From Brevundimonas terrae (GTDB lineage: Bacteria; Pseudomonadota; Alphaproteobacteria; Caulobacterales; Caulobacteraceae), in the NCBI RefSeq assembly GCF_011761985.1, contig NZ_JAASQT010000001.1, positions 186,001 to 250,000 on the forward strand: a stretch of 64,000 bases of DNA, read 5' to 3'. Every line of letters begins with the position of its first letter. The first letter of the stretch is position 1. Below the pieces are notes generated by a model that worked only from the letters and a program-made list of their open reading frames with translations, made no database searches and was not told the origin of the DNA. The position numbers and the translations under genes were made by a program. Positions 32,224 through 42,248 of the stretch are shown here, in pieces.

Positions 32224-32588
32224 TGATCCCGTTCCTTATGGCCTCGTTTCTCGTTGCAATACCCGATCAGGCCATTCTGGACGAAGCCCGCGTTCTTGGA
32301 CGTGATATGGCCATGGGCCAGATTTGCGAAGTGATCCAAGTTGCAACTTTCGACGGTGATGCTGTGATGCAATCTGCCGAAGCCCTGATCTCCCGTGGTC
32401 AAACCGCTGGTGTCAGCGAGCAAGCCATCAATGACGCTGCCGAACAGGCCCACAACCAGCTGATGGCCGATCTGGAAACCCAGCATCCCAGCGGCAACGA
32501 GGATGCTGCCATCGCGCAGCTCACGAAGTCCTGTAACGAGCTGATCACCAGCCGCCCAGCTTACTTCTCGACCTTCAAGGCTGACTGA
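32220..32588 (+). CDS. Hypothetical exported protein
   Basis: A 122-residue protein with a short hydrophobic N-terminus (MMIPFLMASFLVAIPDQA) that may be a signal peptide, then a mostly helical body with a Cys in GQICEVIQ and another in TKSCNELITSRP near the C-terminus, possibly a disulfide pair. Not recognised. Its ATG overlaps the TetR stop (ATGA), so it is translationally coupled to the regulator. Confidence 0.65.
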   Translation: MMIPFLMASFLVAIPDQAILDEARVLGRDMAMGQICEVIQVATFDGDAVMQSAEALISRGQTAGVSEQAINDAAEQAHNQLMADLETQHPSGNEDAAIAQLTKSCNELITSRPAYFSTFKAD

Positions 32589-32719
32589 GCCGTGAGGGGC
32601 AGCCGTCGCGACAGTTCTCTTATTGTGCGGGCTGTCGCAAGTTTCTTGTCGCGAAAAACCAGAACTGGGTCCTCAGTTCGAGGACAAGATCGTTGCCCTA
32701 TCGTATTCGGCACCTTTCG

Positions 32720-32965
32720 ATGGCGGAAATGATCCCCCCTGGATCGGCCAGAATCACCGTCACGCCCAGCCTGAAATGCGTCGGTCCGCATGACACATAC
32801 GACGCCGGTATCTTAAACAATACTGGCAGTTTAAACACGGACGCGCTGTTTCACATCATCGCCGAGCACAACATCGATGTCGTCCAGCGTACCGACCGCA
32901 AGGACTACGCCATAGCCGGCCCCAATGATTCCCAAGGCCTTTGCTACACTAAACGCACACACTGA
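32720..32965 (+). CDS. Doubtful small ORF
   Basis: An 81-codon frame (MAEMIPPGSARITVTPSLKC to the end KRTH) with moderately GC-rich third positions and no recognised domain or ribosome site. It lies in the 423-bp gap between the exported protein and the acyl-CoA ligase gene, in which nothing else was seen apart from a short CCCGCAGCGGG hairpin near 32976. It may be a decayed or spurious gene. Confidence 0.3.
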   Translation: MAEMIPPGSARITVTPSLKCVGPHDTYDAGILNNTGSLNTDALFHIIAEHNIDVVQRTDRKDYAIAGPNDSQGLCYTKRTH

Positions 32966-33011
32966 CGTCAGACCTTAGACCTCCCGCAGCGGGCCTTTCC
33001 GTATGCCTGTC

Positions 33012-34613
33012 TCAGTTCACCTTGCGCTCGCGCTCACCCCAATACGGCTCGCGCAGGGTGCGGCGCAGCACCTTACCCGTGGCGTTGCGCGGCAGGGCGG
33101 CCATGAAATCCACCGACTTGGGCAGTTTGAACCCCCCGATCCGTTCGCGGGCATGGGCGATGATGTCCTCCTCGCTGGCCTCAGCACCGGGTTTCAACAC
33201 CACCACTGCCTTGACCGTTTCGCCCCATTTCGCGTCCGGCACACCGATCACTGCCACCTCCAGCACTGCCGGATGGCCATAAATCGCGTTCTCGACCTCG
33301 TTCGGATAGATGTTCTCCGCCCCCGAACAGATCATGTCGCTAAAGCGGTCGGCAATATACAGATAGCCGTCCTCGTCCAAATATCCGGCGTCTCCGGTCG
33401 AGAACCAGCCGTCAGCGCTCACCGCCTCTGCCGTGGCCGCTTCGCGCTTCCAGTATCCCGCCATGGTGCTGCCCGACAGGACCTGAATCTCGCCCACGGT
33501 GTTGGCGGGCAACACATTGCGTTCCGCATCCACAATCCGCAACTTGATCCTCGGCATAGGCTTGCCCGCCCCGCGCATACGCTTGTTGCCCTGCGGGTCA
33601 TGATCCTGCGGCGGTAGATAGGCGATCGTGCCACTGGTCTCGGTGGCCCCGTATTGCTGGCAAAAGCCGCACCCAAACACCTCGGTCGCCTCTTTCAACA
33701 GCTCCAGCGCAATCGGCGAGGCCCCGTACAAAATATAGCGCAGACGGCTGTAATCCACTTCGCGTACACGCGGATGCAGCAACAGCATGTGCAGCGCCGT
33801 CGGCACCAGAAACAGCCGGTTCACTCCCGCCGCCAGCGCCTCCAGTACCTTGTCGGGCACAAACTCCGGCTGGATGATATTCCGCACACCGTTCAAGTAG
33901 CCCATGGCCGCCGCGCCGACCCCGCCGACATGGCCCAGCGGCATGGCCACCAGATTGACGTCGTCCGCCTCCCAGCGCGCCCAGTCCATGTCCGCATCTT
34001 CGGCAATCTCGCGACTGCCCAAGATATTGTAATGGCTCAGCATCACGCCCTTGGGCAGGCCCGTAGTGCCCGACGTATAGAGCTGCAAGCACACTTCCGA
34101 CGGCTCCACGGCAATGGCCGGATCACTATCGTCACCCGCCTCGCGCCAGTCGGCAAACCGCTCATAGCCCGCCGCCCCGTCCTCCAGTGTGATCATCCGC
34201 ACCTGCGGCAATAATCCCTTGAACGTCTCCAGCCGCTCAAACTGGTCCGGCGCAACAAACAGCAAACGCACCTCGCTGTCCGTAGCGATGTGGGCAATCT
34301 CGGGAGCCGCCAGCCGCCAGATCGTCGGCACCATAACCGCGCCCGCCTTGGCCACCCCGAAATACAGCTCGAAAAACTCGTCACTGCCCTTGCCCGCAAA
34401 GGCCACGCGCTCGCCCTTGCTGACCCCCGCCGCGATCAGGGCATGGGCCACACGGTTCGAACGCCTGTCCAGTTCCGCCCAGTCCGTCTCGCGCCCTTCA
34501 TAGACACTGGCAATCTTGCCCGGTCGCGTCCGCGCATAGTGACGCGGAATGTCCCCCAGCGTCGGCATGGCGTCGTAATCGATCTCAGACACGACATTGT
34601 CTACTTGCCCCAT
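33012..34613 (-). CDS. AMP-dependent acyl-CoA ligase (FadD-like)
   Basis: A 533-residue adenylate-forming enzyme that activates a carboxylic acid with ATP and CoA. The P-loop-like motif YTSGTTGLPKGVMLSHYN is at about residues 178-195, GATETSGTIAYL follows, the hinge region is WFSTGDAGYLDEDGYLYIADR, and the catalytic Lys is in GKVLRRTLRE at the C-terminus. It resembles fatty-acid or steroid-side-chain ligases. As the most downstream member of the minus-strand catabolic series, it has its own candidate operator upstream and is separated by a terminator from the thiolase gene. Confidence 0.92.
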   Translation of the reverse strand: MGQVDNVVSEIDYDAMPTLGDIPRHYARTRPGKIASVYEGRETDWAELDRRSNRVAHALIAAGVSKGERVAFAGKGSDEFFELYFGVAKAGAVMVPTIWRLAAPEIAHIATDSEVRLLFVAPDQFERLETFKGLLPQVRMITLEDGAAGYERFADWREAGDDSDPAIAVEPSEVCLQLYTSGTTGLPKGVMLSHYNILGSREIAEDADMDWARWEADDVNLVAMPLGHVGGVGAAAMGYLNGVRNIIQPEFVPDKVLEALAAGVNRLFLVPTALHMLLLHPRVREVDYSRLRYILYGASPIALELLKEATEVFGCGFCQQYGATETSGTIAYLPPQDHDPQGNKRMRGAGKPMPRIKLRIVDAERNVLPANTVGEIQVLSGSTMAGYWKREAATAEAVSADGWFSTGDAGYLDEDGYLYIADRFSDMICSGAENIYPNEVENAIYGHPAVLEVAVIGVPDAKWGETVKAVVVLKPGAEASEEDIIAHARERIGGFKLPKSVDFMAALPRNATGKVLRRTLREPYWGERERKVN

Positions 34614-34656
34614 GGACAGTCCTCCTGCTTGGCTCTCTTTGGAGCCTCACAGCATT

Positions 34657-34676
34657 AACTGCTTAATTAAATAGTT
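34657..34676. promoter_or_regulatory. AT-rich palindrome upstream of the acyl-CoA ligase gene
   Basis: AACT-GC-TTAATTAA-AT-AGTT: a 20-bp palindrome with one mismatched dinucleotide pair, 44 bp before the ligase start. Similar AT-rich palindromes lie before two other transcription units of this cluster. Confidence 0.45.
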
Positions 34677-34713
34677 TTAGCAACTCCTGTTATCCGTTTT
34701 GCTTGGTGCAGAT

Positions 34714-34749
34714 AAAAAGGCCCGCCGCGATTTCCCGCAGCGGGCCTTT
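34714..34749 (-). terminator. Terminator behind the beta-oxidation thiolase gene
   Basis: AAAGGCCCGC (34716-34725) and GCGGGCCTTT (34740-34749) form a 10-bp stem with a 14-nt loop, followed by a U run on the minus strand. Confidence 0.85.
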
Positions 34750-34772
34750 CATTATCGAAGCAGTCTAACCCC

Positions 34773-36023
34773 TCAGACGCGCTCGATAATGATGGCAGGG
34801 GCCATGCCGCCAGCGGCGCACATGGTGATCAGGCCATAACGACCTCCGGAGCGTTCCAGTTCATCCAGAGCCGTGCCAACCAGCATCGATCCGGTCGCAC
34901 CGATCGGGTGGCCCAGCGCCATCGAACCGCCATTGATATTGACCTTTTCACGATCCAGTCCGAGGTCGCGGATGAACTTCTCGGCTACAACCGAGAAGGC
35001 CTCGTTGATTTCCCACACATCGATGTCGGCAATCGTCAGACCCGCCTTTTCCAGCACCTTCTTGGCTGCCGGAACAGGTGCGTTCAGCATCAGGGTGGGG
35101 TCATCACCGATATTGGCATAGGTGACCACGCGACCACGGGCCTTCAGGCCGTGCTTGGCGGCATATTCCGGCGACGCGATCAGCACCGCTGCGGCACCGT
35201 CAACCACACCCGACGAGTTACCGGCATGGTGCACAGCTTCAATCTTCACGTCCGGATAGCGACGCTTGATCTGGCTGGCAAAGGTCACGCCATTGCCCTG
35301 ATCCCATTCGGCCAGACCGGCAAAGCTACCCTTCAGGGCCGCCAGACCCTCAGCCGTCGTCGACGGGCGCGGGAACTCCTCGCGGTCCAGAGCCACCGAA
35401 CCATCCGGGTTCAATACCGGCACCAGCGACTTGTCGAAACGGCCTTCCTTGATGGCACGATCCGCACGCTGCTGGCTGACCAAAGCCAGAGCATCCAGCT
35501 CCTCGCGGGTGATGCCCTCGATGGCGGCAATCGCGTCACCGCACACGCCCTGGTGCGATTGCGGGTGCAGCTTGTCCAGCTCTTCATAGCCTGCGCCCAT
35601 CAGAGCCGGTGGGGTGCCGTTCTTGGCGTCTTCGGCAGCCAGTTGCGCATGATACGACATCATTTCGACGCCGCCTGCGATCACGCATTGCTCATGGCCC
35701 GAAGCCACAGCAGCCGTCGCCAGCGTTACCGCCGTAATGCCGCCGCCACAGAAACGGTCCAGCGTCACACCCGAGGTGGTGACATCAAAACCCGCCGACA
35801 ACGCCGCCATACGGCCCAGATCGCCGCCCTGCTTGCCGCGCTGCACCGAGGTGGAGATGATCACATCATCCACCGTCTTGGTGTCCAGCTTGTTGCGCTC
35901 GGCAATGGCCTTCAGGACCGTTGCGCCAAGATGGGTCGGGTGCAGGTGAGACAGCGCCCCCTTGCCCGGCTTGCCAATGCCGCGCGGGGTGCGAACGGCG
36001 TCAATGATAAGGGCCTCGCCCAT
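34773..36023 (-). CDS. Acetyl-CoA acyltransferase (thiolase), FadA-like
   Basis: A 416-residue degradative thiolase that splits 3-ketoacyl-CoA with CoA. The nucleophilic Cys lies in DRFCGGGI (about residue 91), the catalytic His in GGSMALGHPIGATGS, and the second Cys in CAAGGMAPAI near the C-terminus. The gene follows the FadB-like gene by 27 bp on the same strand, the classical multifunctional-enzyme plus thiolase pair of beta-oxidation, and is closed by a terminator. Confidence 0.95.
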   Translation of the reverse strand: MGEALIIDAVRTPRGIGKPGKGALSHLHPTHLGATVLKAIAERNKLDTKTVDDVIISTSVQRGKQGGDLGRMAALSAGFDVTTSGVTLDRFCGGGITAVTLATAAVASGHEQCVIAGGVEMMSYHAQLAAEDAKNGTPPALMGAGYEELDKLHPQSHQGVCGDAIAAIEGITREELDALALVSQQRADRAIKEGRFDKSLVPVLNPDGSVALDREEFPRPSTTAEGLAALKGSFAGLAEWDQGNGVTFASQIKRRYPDVKIEAVHHAGNSSGVVDGAAAVLIASPEYAAKHGLKARGRVVTYANIGDDPTLMLNAPVPAAKKVLEKAGLTIADIDVWEINEAFSVVAEKFIRDLGLDREKVNINGGSMALGHPIGATGSMLVGTALDELERSGGRYGLITMCAAGGMAPAIIIERV

Positions 36024-36050
36024 GATGATACTCCCTTAAATCTTTGAATT

Positions 36051-38102
36051 TTAACGGGTGAAACTTGTGCCGCTCTCGGCCTTTTCAAGCAGAAGCTTAG
36101 CGGGTTCGATGCCCATGGCCTTCAGGCCATCCACGATCTTGGTCAGGCCCACCGTATCAGCCCAGAACATCGGGCCACCGGTGTAGACGGGCCAGTTGTA
36201 GCCGAGCACGCAAGCCACATCGATGTCGCTGGCCCGCAGGGCGATGCCCTCTTCCAGCACCTTGGCCGCCTCGTTGACCACCGGATAAAGCAGCGCCGCC
36301 ACGATCTCCTCGTCGGACTTCTCACCCTTCGCGGTTACGCCCTTGAACGCAGCCAAATCCGCAATGACCTTGGCCGCGACAGGGCTCGGCGTCGCATTGC
36401 GCTTCTCGTCATAGTCATAGAAGCCGCCATTCTTCTTCTGGCCCAGACGGTCCAGCGCCACGAGGTCGGAATAAAGGGTGCGCTCGTTCGAGCCACGACC
36501 GATCACATCCAGACCCACCAGATCGATCATCGCAAACGGCCCCATGGCAAAGCCATAGTCATAAAGCGCCTTGTCGATCTGTTCCGGTGTCGGACCTTCC
36601 AGCACCAGTTGGTCCGCCGCAAAGCCGCGCTGGACCATCACACGGTTGGCGATAAAGCCATCACATACGCCCGACAGCACCGGCACCTTGCCGATGATCT
36701 TGCCAAGGTTCATGGCCGTCGCCACCACTTCGGGGCGGGTCTTGGCCCCGCGCACCACTTCCAGCAGACGCATGACATTGGCGGGCGAGAAGAAGTGCAG
36801 ACCCACCACGTCTTCGGGACGGCTGGTGGAGGCGGCAATCGCATCCAGATCAAGGAAGCTGGTGTTCGACGCCAGAATGGCACCCTTCTTGGCGATCTTG
36901 TCCAGTTCGCCGAAGATTTCCTTCTTCAGGCCCAGTTCCTCGAACACGGCCTCGATAATCAGGTCCACTTCGCCAAGGTCGTTCTTCGACAGCGAAGGGG
37001 TGATCAGCGCCATACGCTGCTCGACCTGCTCGCTGGTCATGCGGCCCTTGGCGGCGGTGTTCTCGTAGTTTTTGCGGATCACACCGATGCCGCGATCCAG
37101 AGCCGCCTGATTGGTTTCCACCAACGTCACCGGAATTCCCGCATTGAGGAAGTTCATGGTGATGCCGCCACCCATGGTGCCCGCCCCCAGAACGCCCACC
37201 GACTTGATCGGCAGCTTCGCCACATCCTTGCCGATGCCAGACACCTTGGCCGTCGAACGCTCGGCAAAGAAGAAGTAACGCTGGGCCGCGCTCTCGGTCG
37301 AGGAAACCAGTTCCTCGAACAGTTCCCACTCGCGCTTCATACCATCATCAAACGACAGTTCCGCAGCCGCCTCGATGGTTTTGACGATGTTGAACGGAGC
37401 CTTGAAGCCACGGAAGGCACGCGCATTCTTCTTGAGGAAGTCCGCATAGATTTCCGGTTTGCCGCGCGACAGCTCGACCTTGTCCTGCAGATCGCGCACA
37501 CGCCACAACGGGGCGGCGGCGTTCTCGGCAATCAGCTCTTCACAATAGGCAATCGCCTGTTCCAGAAGCTTGCCTTCCTCGGCCAGCTTGTCGACCAGAC
37601 CCAGATCATGCGCCTTCTTGGCACCCACCGGGTTGCCCGTGGTGATGATGTCCAGCGCTGCCTCTACGCCTACCAGACGCGGCAGACGCTGGGTGCCACC
37701 GGCACCCGGCAACACGCCCAGAAGAACCTCCGGCAAACCGACCTTGGCCGACGGCACAGCGATACGGCGATGACAGGCCAGCGCCACCTCGAAACCGCCA
37801 CCCAGAGCGGTACCGAAAATCGCGGCCACGACCGGCTTTTCACGGTTCTCCAGCTGCTCGAACACCACATCAAGGTTCGGTTCCTTGAACGGCTTGCCCA
37901 GTTCGGTGATGTCGGCACCGGCAAAGAAGGTGCGACCGGCACAGGTCAACACAATGCCCTTTACGCGCTCATCGGCCAGCAGTTCGGCCAACCCTTCGTG
38001 CAGGGCCACCCGCACGGCATGACCCAGTGCATTCACCGGCGGGCTGTCGATGGTCAGAATACCGACCTGTCCGATGACCTCGGTTGAACCGATTGCGCTC
38101 AT
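36051..38102 (-). CDS. Bifunctional enoyl-CoA hydratase / 3-hydroxyacyl-CoA dehydrogenase (FadB-like)
   Basis: A 683-residue multifunctional beta-oxidation enzyme. The N-terminal crotonase domain has [14 protein letters not shown] and the oxyanion segment [20 protein letters not shown]; the central NAD-binding domain begins [20 protein letters not shown] near residue 300; two C-terminal dehydrogenase domains follow ([16 protein letters not shown] with the catalytic His upstream region, and [12 protein letters not shown]). ATG at 38102 has GGGAG upstream; the open frame runs to 38186 but without a ribosome site. It pairs with the downstream thiolase. Confidence 0.95.
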   Translation of the reverse strand: MSAIGSTEVIGQVGILTIDSPPVNALGHAVRVALHEGLAELLADERVKGIVLTCAGRTFFAGADITELGKPFKEPNLDVVFEQLENREKPVVAAIFGTALGGGFEVALACHRRIAVPSAKVGLPEVLLGVLPGAGGTQRLPRLVGVEAALDIITTGNPVGAKKAHDLGLVDKLAEEGKLLEQAIAYCEELIAENAAAPLWRVRDLQDKVELSRGKPEIYADFLKKNARAFRGFKAPFNIVKTIEAAAELSFDDGMKREWELFEELVSSTESAAQRYFFFAERSTAKVSGIGKDVAKLPIKSVGVLGAGTMGGGITMNFLNAGIPVTLVETNQAALDRGIGVIRKNYENTAAKGRMTSEQVEQRMALITPSLSKNDLGEVDLIIEAVFEELGLKKEIFGELDKIAKKGAILASNTSFLDLDAIAASTSRPEDVVGLHFFSPANVMRLLEVVRGAKTRPEVVATAMNLGKIIGKVPVLSGVCDGFIANRVMVQRGFAADQLVLEGPTPEQIDKALYDYGFAMGPFAMIDLVGLDVIGRGSNERTLYSDLVALDRLGQKKNGGFYDYDEKRNATPSPVAAKVIADLAAFKGVTAKGEKSDEEIVAALLYPVVNEAAKVLEEGIALRASDIDVACVLGYNWPVYTGGPMFWADTVGLTKIVDGLKAMGIEPAKLLLEKAESGTSFTR

Positions 38103-38288
38103 GGCCCTCACTCCCTGCTCGTTCGACGTGGCACTCGTGGCCACCTTGTTCAAAATTTGGACCCCGTTTTCGTGTGTCGGCATCACAGGTGCCGTCCGAC
38201 TGGAAACGGTAAATAGCGGGATGGAGGAGCATCCTATCCACTCCCCTCCATCCCCTTTTACGCTGCCACTGGGGCAGACAGCGACCCC

Positions 38289-39068
38289 TTAGCGAGGAGC
38301 CATACGGATGGCGCCATCGATGCGCACATCTTCGCCGTTGAAGTACGGGTTACGCACCATTTCCAACGCCAGCGAAGCGTATTCTTCCGGATTGCCCAGA
38401 CGCTTCGGATGCGGAACGCTGGCGGCCAGCGCCGCCTTCACGTGCTCGGGCGCAGCGTTCATCAGCGGGGTGCTGAAGATACCCGGCAGGATGGTGTTGA
38501 CGCGGATCGCCTCGCTCATCAGGTCACGCGCGATCGGCAGGGTCAGGCCCACGATGGCCGCTTTCGACGCCGTATAGGCAGCTTGACCCATCTGGCCGTC
38601 TTCGGCTGCGACCGATGCGGTGTTGATGATCACGCCGCGCTCGCCGTCCTCCATCACGTCCAGCGACAGCATGCCTTGGGCCGCCTTGGCCACGCAGCGA
38701 TATGTGCCGACCAGATTGACCTGGATGATGCGGTTAAAATCGTCGAGCGGGAAATGCTTGTGCTCGCCCGTCTCGCGGTCGCGCCATGCGGTCTTGTAGG
38801 CATTGCCGATACCGGCACAGTTGATGAAGATGCGCTCCTGACCATGGACACCGCGCGCCTTTTCAAAACCGGCTTCAACCGAGGCATCGTCGGTGACGTT
38901 GACCTTGCAGAAAACGCCGCCGATTTCCTTGGCGACGGCTTCGCCGGCGCCTTCGTTCAGATCGAAGATGGCAACCTTCACACCCTGTGCGGCCAGCGCA
39001 CGGGCGGTTGCGGCACCCAGACCGCTGGCAGCGCCGGTTACGATCGCGGCTTGTCCTTGAAACTTCAT
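38289..39068 (-). CDS. Short-chain dehydrogenase, 3-hydroxyacyl-CoA dehydrogenase (HSD17B10-like)
   Basis: A 259-residue SDR. The cofactor motif TGAASGLGAATA is at residues 11-22, with Asp after the second strand (IFDLNEG) indicating NAD. The NCAGIG motif and the catalytic Ser/Tyr/Lys (NTASVAAEDGQMGQAAYTASK) are complete. The C-terminal VRIDGAIRMAPR and overall layout match type II 3-hydroxyacyl-CoA dehydrogenases, which accept methyl-branched substrates such as 2-methyl-3-hydroxybutyryl-CoA. The gene follows the second thiolase gene by 27 bp on the same strand. Confidence 0.92.
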   Translation of the reverse strand: MKFQGQAAIVTGAASGLGAATARALAAQGVKVAIFDLNEGAGEAVAKEIGGVFCKVNVTDDASVEAGFEKARGVHGQERIFINCAGIGNAYKTAWRDRETGEHKHFPLDDFNRIIQVNLVGTYRCVAKAAQGMLSLDVMEDGERGVIINTASVAAEDGQMGQAAYTASKAAIVGLTLPIARDLMSEAIRVNTILPGIFSTPLMNAAPEHVKAALAASVPHPKRLGNPEEYASLALEMVRNPYFNGEDVRIDGAIRMAPR

Positions 39069-39095
39069 AATCTTCCCTCGCTCTAGTCGTGCGCC

Positions 39096-40271
39096 TTACA
39101 GCGCCTCGATAATGGTGACATTGGCCAGACCACCGCCTTCGCACATGGTCTGAAGCCCGTACTTCTTGCCTTGCGACCGCAGGGCATGGATCAGGGTGGT
39201 CATCAACTTGGCCCCCGTGCCGCCCAGCGGATGGCCCAGCGCAATCGCGCCGCCATGGACGTTCAGCTTGGCAGGGTCCGCATCCAGCGCCTTGAGCCAT
39301 GCCATCGGGATGGAGGCAAAGGCTTCGTTGACCTCGTAAAGGTCGATGTCGTTGATGCTCAGACCCGTACGCTTCAGGGCCAGTTTGGTGGCATTCAGCG
39401 GCGCTTCCAGCATGATGACAGGGTCTTCGCCGTAAACGGTCATCTGGTGCACGCGGGCCAGAGGCTCGACGCCTAACTGCTTCAGGCCGCGCTCGTTGAC
39501 CACCAGCAGACCGGCTGCGCCATCGCACATCTGGCTGGCATTACCGGCCGTGATTGCACCGCCTTCCATCAAGGGCTGCAAGCCTGCAATCCCCTCATAG
39601 GTCGCCGTGGCGCGCACGCCCTCGTCGGTATCGTGGATGACAGCATGGCCTTCCTTGTCCACACCGTTCAGCGCCAGAATCTCGGCCTTGAACACACCCG
39701 CCTCGATGGCGCGGGCCGCCTTCATGTGGCTCTCCAGCGCAAAGCGGTCCATGTCCTCGCGGCTAAAGCCGTGCTTGTCGGCAATCATCTGCGCGGCGTT
39801 GAACTGGCTCCACACCACGCCAGGATAACGCGCCTCCATACCGGGCGAGGTCGAGCCCCCCATACCGGCCTTCAACGACAGTACCGTGGGCGAACCCATC
39901 GGCACACGCGTCATGCTCTCGACGCCCGCGGCCATCACCATATCCATGGTGCCGCTCATCACGGCCTGCGCCGCAAAATGCAGCGCCTGTTGCGACGATC
40001 CGCACTGGCGGTCGATGGTCACAGCCGGAACACTCTCGGGCAGTTTCGAGGCCAGAACCGCATTACGACCAACCGAGTTGGACTGCTCGCCACCTTGGCT
40101 CACACAGCCCATGATGACGTCTTCGACCAGTGCCGGATCAACACCCGATCGCGCCACCAGTTCATCAAGAACCGCGCCCGCCAGATCTACTGGATGCCAG
40201 TCGCGCAACCGTCCGCCCTTGCGTCCGCCTGCCGTCCGCACCGCCGAAACAATATAGGCTTCGCCCATCAT
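39096..40271 (-). CDS. Acetyl-CoA acetyltransferase / thiolase
   Basis: A 391-residue thiolase, the second in this cluster. The active Cys is in DRQCGSSQQALHFAAQ (about residue 89), His in HGGAIALGHPLGGTGA, and Cys in TMCEGGGLANVTII. Its closest look is to thiolases of acyl-CoA catabolism rather than PhaA-type biosynthetic enzymes, but this is not decisive. It is the first gene of a unit with the SDR dehydrogenase downstream. It is divergent from the racemase gene, and an ACTAA/TTAGT palindrome lies 24 bp before its start. Confidence 0.95.
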   Translation of the reverse strand: MMGEAYIVSAVRTAGGRKGGRLRDWHPVDLAGAVLDELVARSGVDPALVEDVIMGCVSQGGEQSNSVGRNAVLASKLPESVPAVTIDRQCGSSQQALHFAAQAVMSGTMDMVMAAGVESMTRVPMGSPTVLSLKAGMGGSTSPGMEARYPGVVWSQFNAAQMIADKHGFSREDMDRFALESHMKAARAIEAGVFKAEILALNGVDKEGHAVIHDTDEGVRATATYEGIAGLQPLMEGGAITAGNASQMCDGAAGLLVVNERGLKQLGVEPLARVHQMTVYGEDPVIMLEAPLNATKLALKRTGLSINDIDLYEVNEAFASIPMAWLKALDADPAKLNVHGGAIALGHPLGGTGAKLMTTLIHALRSQGKKYGLQTMCEGGGLANVTIIEAL

Positions 40272-40294
40272 CCTGATCCCCGCCCAAACAAGTA

Positions 40295-40308
40295 ACTAAT
40301 TGCTTAGT
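40295..40308. promoter_or_regulatory. Palindrome upstream of the second thiolase gene
   Basis: ACTAA-TTGC-TTAGT, a perfect 5-bp inverted repeat with a 4-bp spacer, placed 24 bp before the thiolase start in the divergent promoter region shared with the racemase gene. A second palindrome AATTG-AC-CAATT lies near 40352. Confidence 0.4.
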
Positions 40309-40471
40309 GAGTTTCTAGCGAGCCGCCGCGAGGTAAGGCAAGCTGATTTTAATTGACCAATTGATTTTTGCTTTATCCAAGCCTCGTCCATGCCCTCGCC
40401 AGTCTGCAATCCCGCTGCTATCTCTGGACGACAAACGCAGCTTCGCCCCTCAAGCCTGCACGGAGCTTTCC

Positions 40472-41515
40472 ATGAACGGCCCTCTTTCCGGTATCCGCAT
40501 CATCGAGATCGCAGGGCTCGGCCCCGCCCCGTTCGCTGCCATGATGCTGGCCGACCATGGGGCTGAGGTGATCCGCATTGACAGGCCGGGGGCCCATATC
40601 GAAAGCCGCGATCCGCTCCTGCGTTCGCGTACCGTCCGCTTTCTCGATCTGAAATCACCCGAAGGCCAAGCTGCCCTGCGTGAACTCGTCAAAACCGCAG
40701 ACGGCCTGATCGAAGGCTTTCGCCCCGGTGTGATGGAGCGCCTCGGTCTTGGCCCCGATGTGCTGTTGGCAGACAATCCGCAACTGGTTTACGGGCGCAT
40801 GACGGGCTGGGGGCAGGACGGCTTCTATGCCGCCCGTGCTGGCCACGACATCAACTATATCGCCGCCTCGGGTGCCCTGCACATGATCGGCCGCAAGGGC
40901 GAAGCCCCTGTTCCCCCGCTCAATCTGGTTGGCGATTTCGGCGGCGGCGGCATGATGCTGGCCTTCGGCATGGTCAGCGCGCTTCTGGCTGTCAAAAACG
41001 GTGTGGCCGGTCAGGTCATCGACTGTGCCATGACCGATGGCTCAGCCCTGCTGACAGCCATGATGTGGGGATTTCGCGCCAGCGGCTTCTGGCAGGACGA
41101 ACGCGGCAGCAATATCCTCGACACCGCCGCCCCCTTCTACGATGTCTATGAAACCTCTGACGGCAAACACATCGCCGTCGGGGCCATCGAGCCGCAGTTC
41201 TATGCGATGATGCTGCACGGTATGGGCCTGTCGGATGATCCGCTGTTTGCCATCCAGATGGACATCCAGAACTGGCCCGCCCAAAAGGCCGCACTGGCCG
41301 CCCGCATTAAAACGCGCACACGCGACGCATGGGCCGCTATATTCGACGGCCTCGATGCCTGCGTCACCCCTGTCCTGAGCATGGGCGAGGCCCTGACTGC
41401 GCCCCACAACCGCGACCGCAACACCTTCATCAACGTAGATGGCGTGGACCAACCCGCACCCGCCCCGCGCTATTCAGGCACGCCGTGTCCCCAGCCAGTC
41501 CCGCCCAAGACCTGA
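40472..41515 (+). CDS. Alpha-methylacyl-CoA racemase (CoA-transferase family III)
   Basis: A 347-residue class III CoA-transferase-fold enzyme of the alpha-methylacyl-CoA racemase group, which interconverts (2R)- and (2S)-methylacyl-CoA so that beta-oxidation can proceed. The segment AGHDINYIAASG (catalytic His125) and NLVGDFGGGGM (catalytic Asp155) match the racemase rather than the formyl-CoA transferase pattern. IEPQFYAMMLHGMGL and LDACVTPVLSMGEA are also characteristic. ATG at 40472 follows CGGAG; the frame open from 40361 has no support. It is the only plus-strand gene of the catabolic cluster. Confidence 0.93.
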   Translation: MNGPLSGIRIIEIAGLGPAPFAAMMLADHGAEVIRIDRPGAHIESRDPLLRSRTVRFLDLKSPEGQAALRELVKTADGLIEGFRPGVMERLGLGPDVLLADNPQLVYGRMTGWGQDGFYAARAGHDINYIAASGALHMIGRKGEAPVPPLNLVGDFGGGGMMLAFGMVSALLAVKNGVAGQVIDCAMTDGSALLTAMMWGFRASGFWQDERGSNILDTAAPFYDVYETSDGKHIAVGAIEPQFYAMMLHGMGLSDDPLFAIQMDIQNWPAQKAALAARIKTRTRDAWAAIFDGLDACVTPVLSMGEALTAPHNRDRNTFINVDGVDQPAPAPRYSGTPCPQPVPPKT

Positions 41516-41521
41516 GCGGGC

Positions 41522-42244
41522 CTATCGCAGTGTAAGACCGCCATCGGTCACAATGCCCTGACCGACGATATAGGCCGCCTCGGGTGCCGCGAGGAACATG
41601 GCCACCTGTGCCACATCTTCAGGCTGCCCCAGCCGCCGTGCCGGAATGGCCCGCTCGGTCTTCTTGCGACGCTCTTCGTCCTCGGCCACACCGGCAATCA
41701 GCTTGGTAGCGATAAAGCCGGGCGAAACAGCATTCACTCGGATACCGTCCTTCGCCCACTGGTCCGCCAAGGCCCGCGTCAGCCCCATCAGGCCCGATTT
41801 GGACGCCGTATAGGCTGGCGTATCCTTCAGCGTCACCAGTGCACTGACCGAGGCCACATTCACAATCGCGCCCTTCGTTGCCGACAACGCATCGTGGAAC
41901 CGGAAACACAGGTCCGCCACCGCATTCAGGTTCAGATCAATCAGGGCGCGGAAGCCCTCGATCGTATATTCGTCCTCGCGCATGCCACCGGCATTATTGA
42001 CCAGCACATCCAGCGCCCCAACCGCCGCCACCAGCGCCGCCCGCTCGGCCTCGTCATCCATCCGCACGCGGTGATAGACAAAGCCCGACAGGTCGCCGTC
42101 ATAGTCCGCGGCCGAAGCCCGCGTGCCGGTGATGTGGACTGTGGCCCCCGCACGGGCAAAACCCTCGGCCACACCCAGACCGATCCCCTGTGTGCCGCCG
42201 GTCACCAGCACCACCTTGCCGCTATAGTCAAAGCTGACGCTCAT
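41522..42244 (-). CDS. Short-chain dehydrogenase/reductase
   Basis: A 240-residue classical SDR. Cofactor motif TGGTQGIGLGVA near residues 16-27, NNAGG at about 87-91, catalytic Ser in VNVASVSALV and YTASK as Tyr-Lys pair. The Thr/Arg pattern after the second strand (TGTRASAAD) suggests NADP or NAD without certainty. It likely acts as a 3-hydroxyacyl or 3-oxoacyl dehydrogenase in the surrounding pathway. It starts 4 bp after the enoyl-CoA hydratase gene and is convergent with the racemase gene. Confidence 0.9.
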   Translation of the reverse strand: MSVSFDYSGKVVLVTGGTQGIGLGVAEGFARAGATVHITGTRASAADYDGDLSGFVYHRVRMDDEAERAALVAAVGALDVLVNNAGGMREDEYTIEGFRALIDLNLNAVADLCFRFHDALSATKGAIVNVASVSALVTLKDTPAYTASKSGLMGLTRALADQWAKDGIRVNAVSPGFIATKLIAGVAEDEERRKKTERAIPARRLGQPEDVAQVAMFLAAPEAAYIVGQGIVTDGGLTLR

Positions 42245-42248
42245 CGGC

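Noticed and set aside
36609..38087. A 492-codon plus-strand frame opposite the FadB-like gene
   Set aside because: His/Gln/Arg-rich antisense shadow; the minus-strand gene has all expected motifs.
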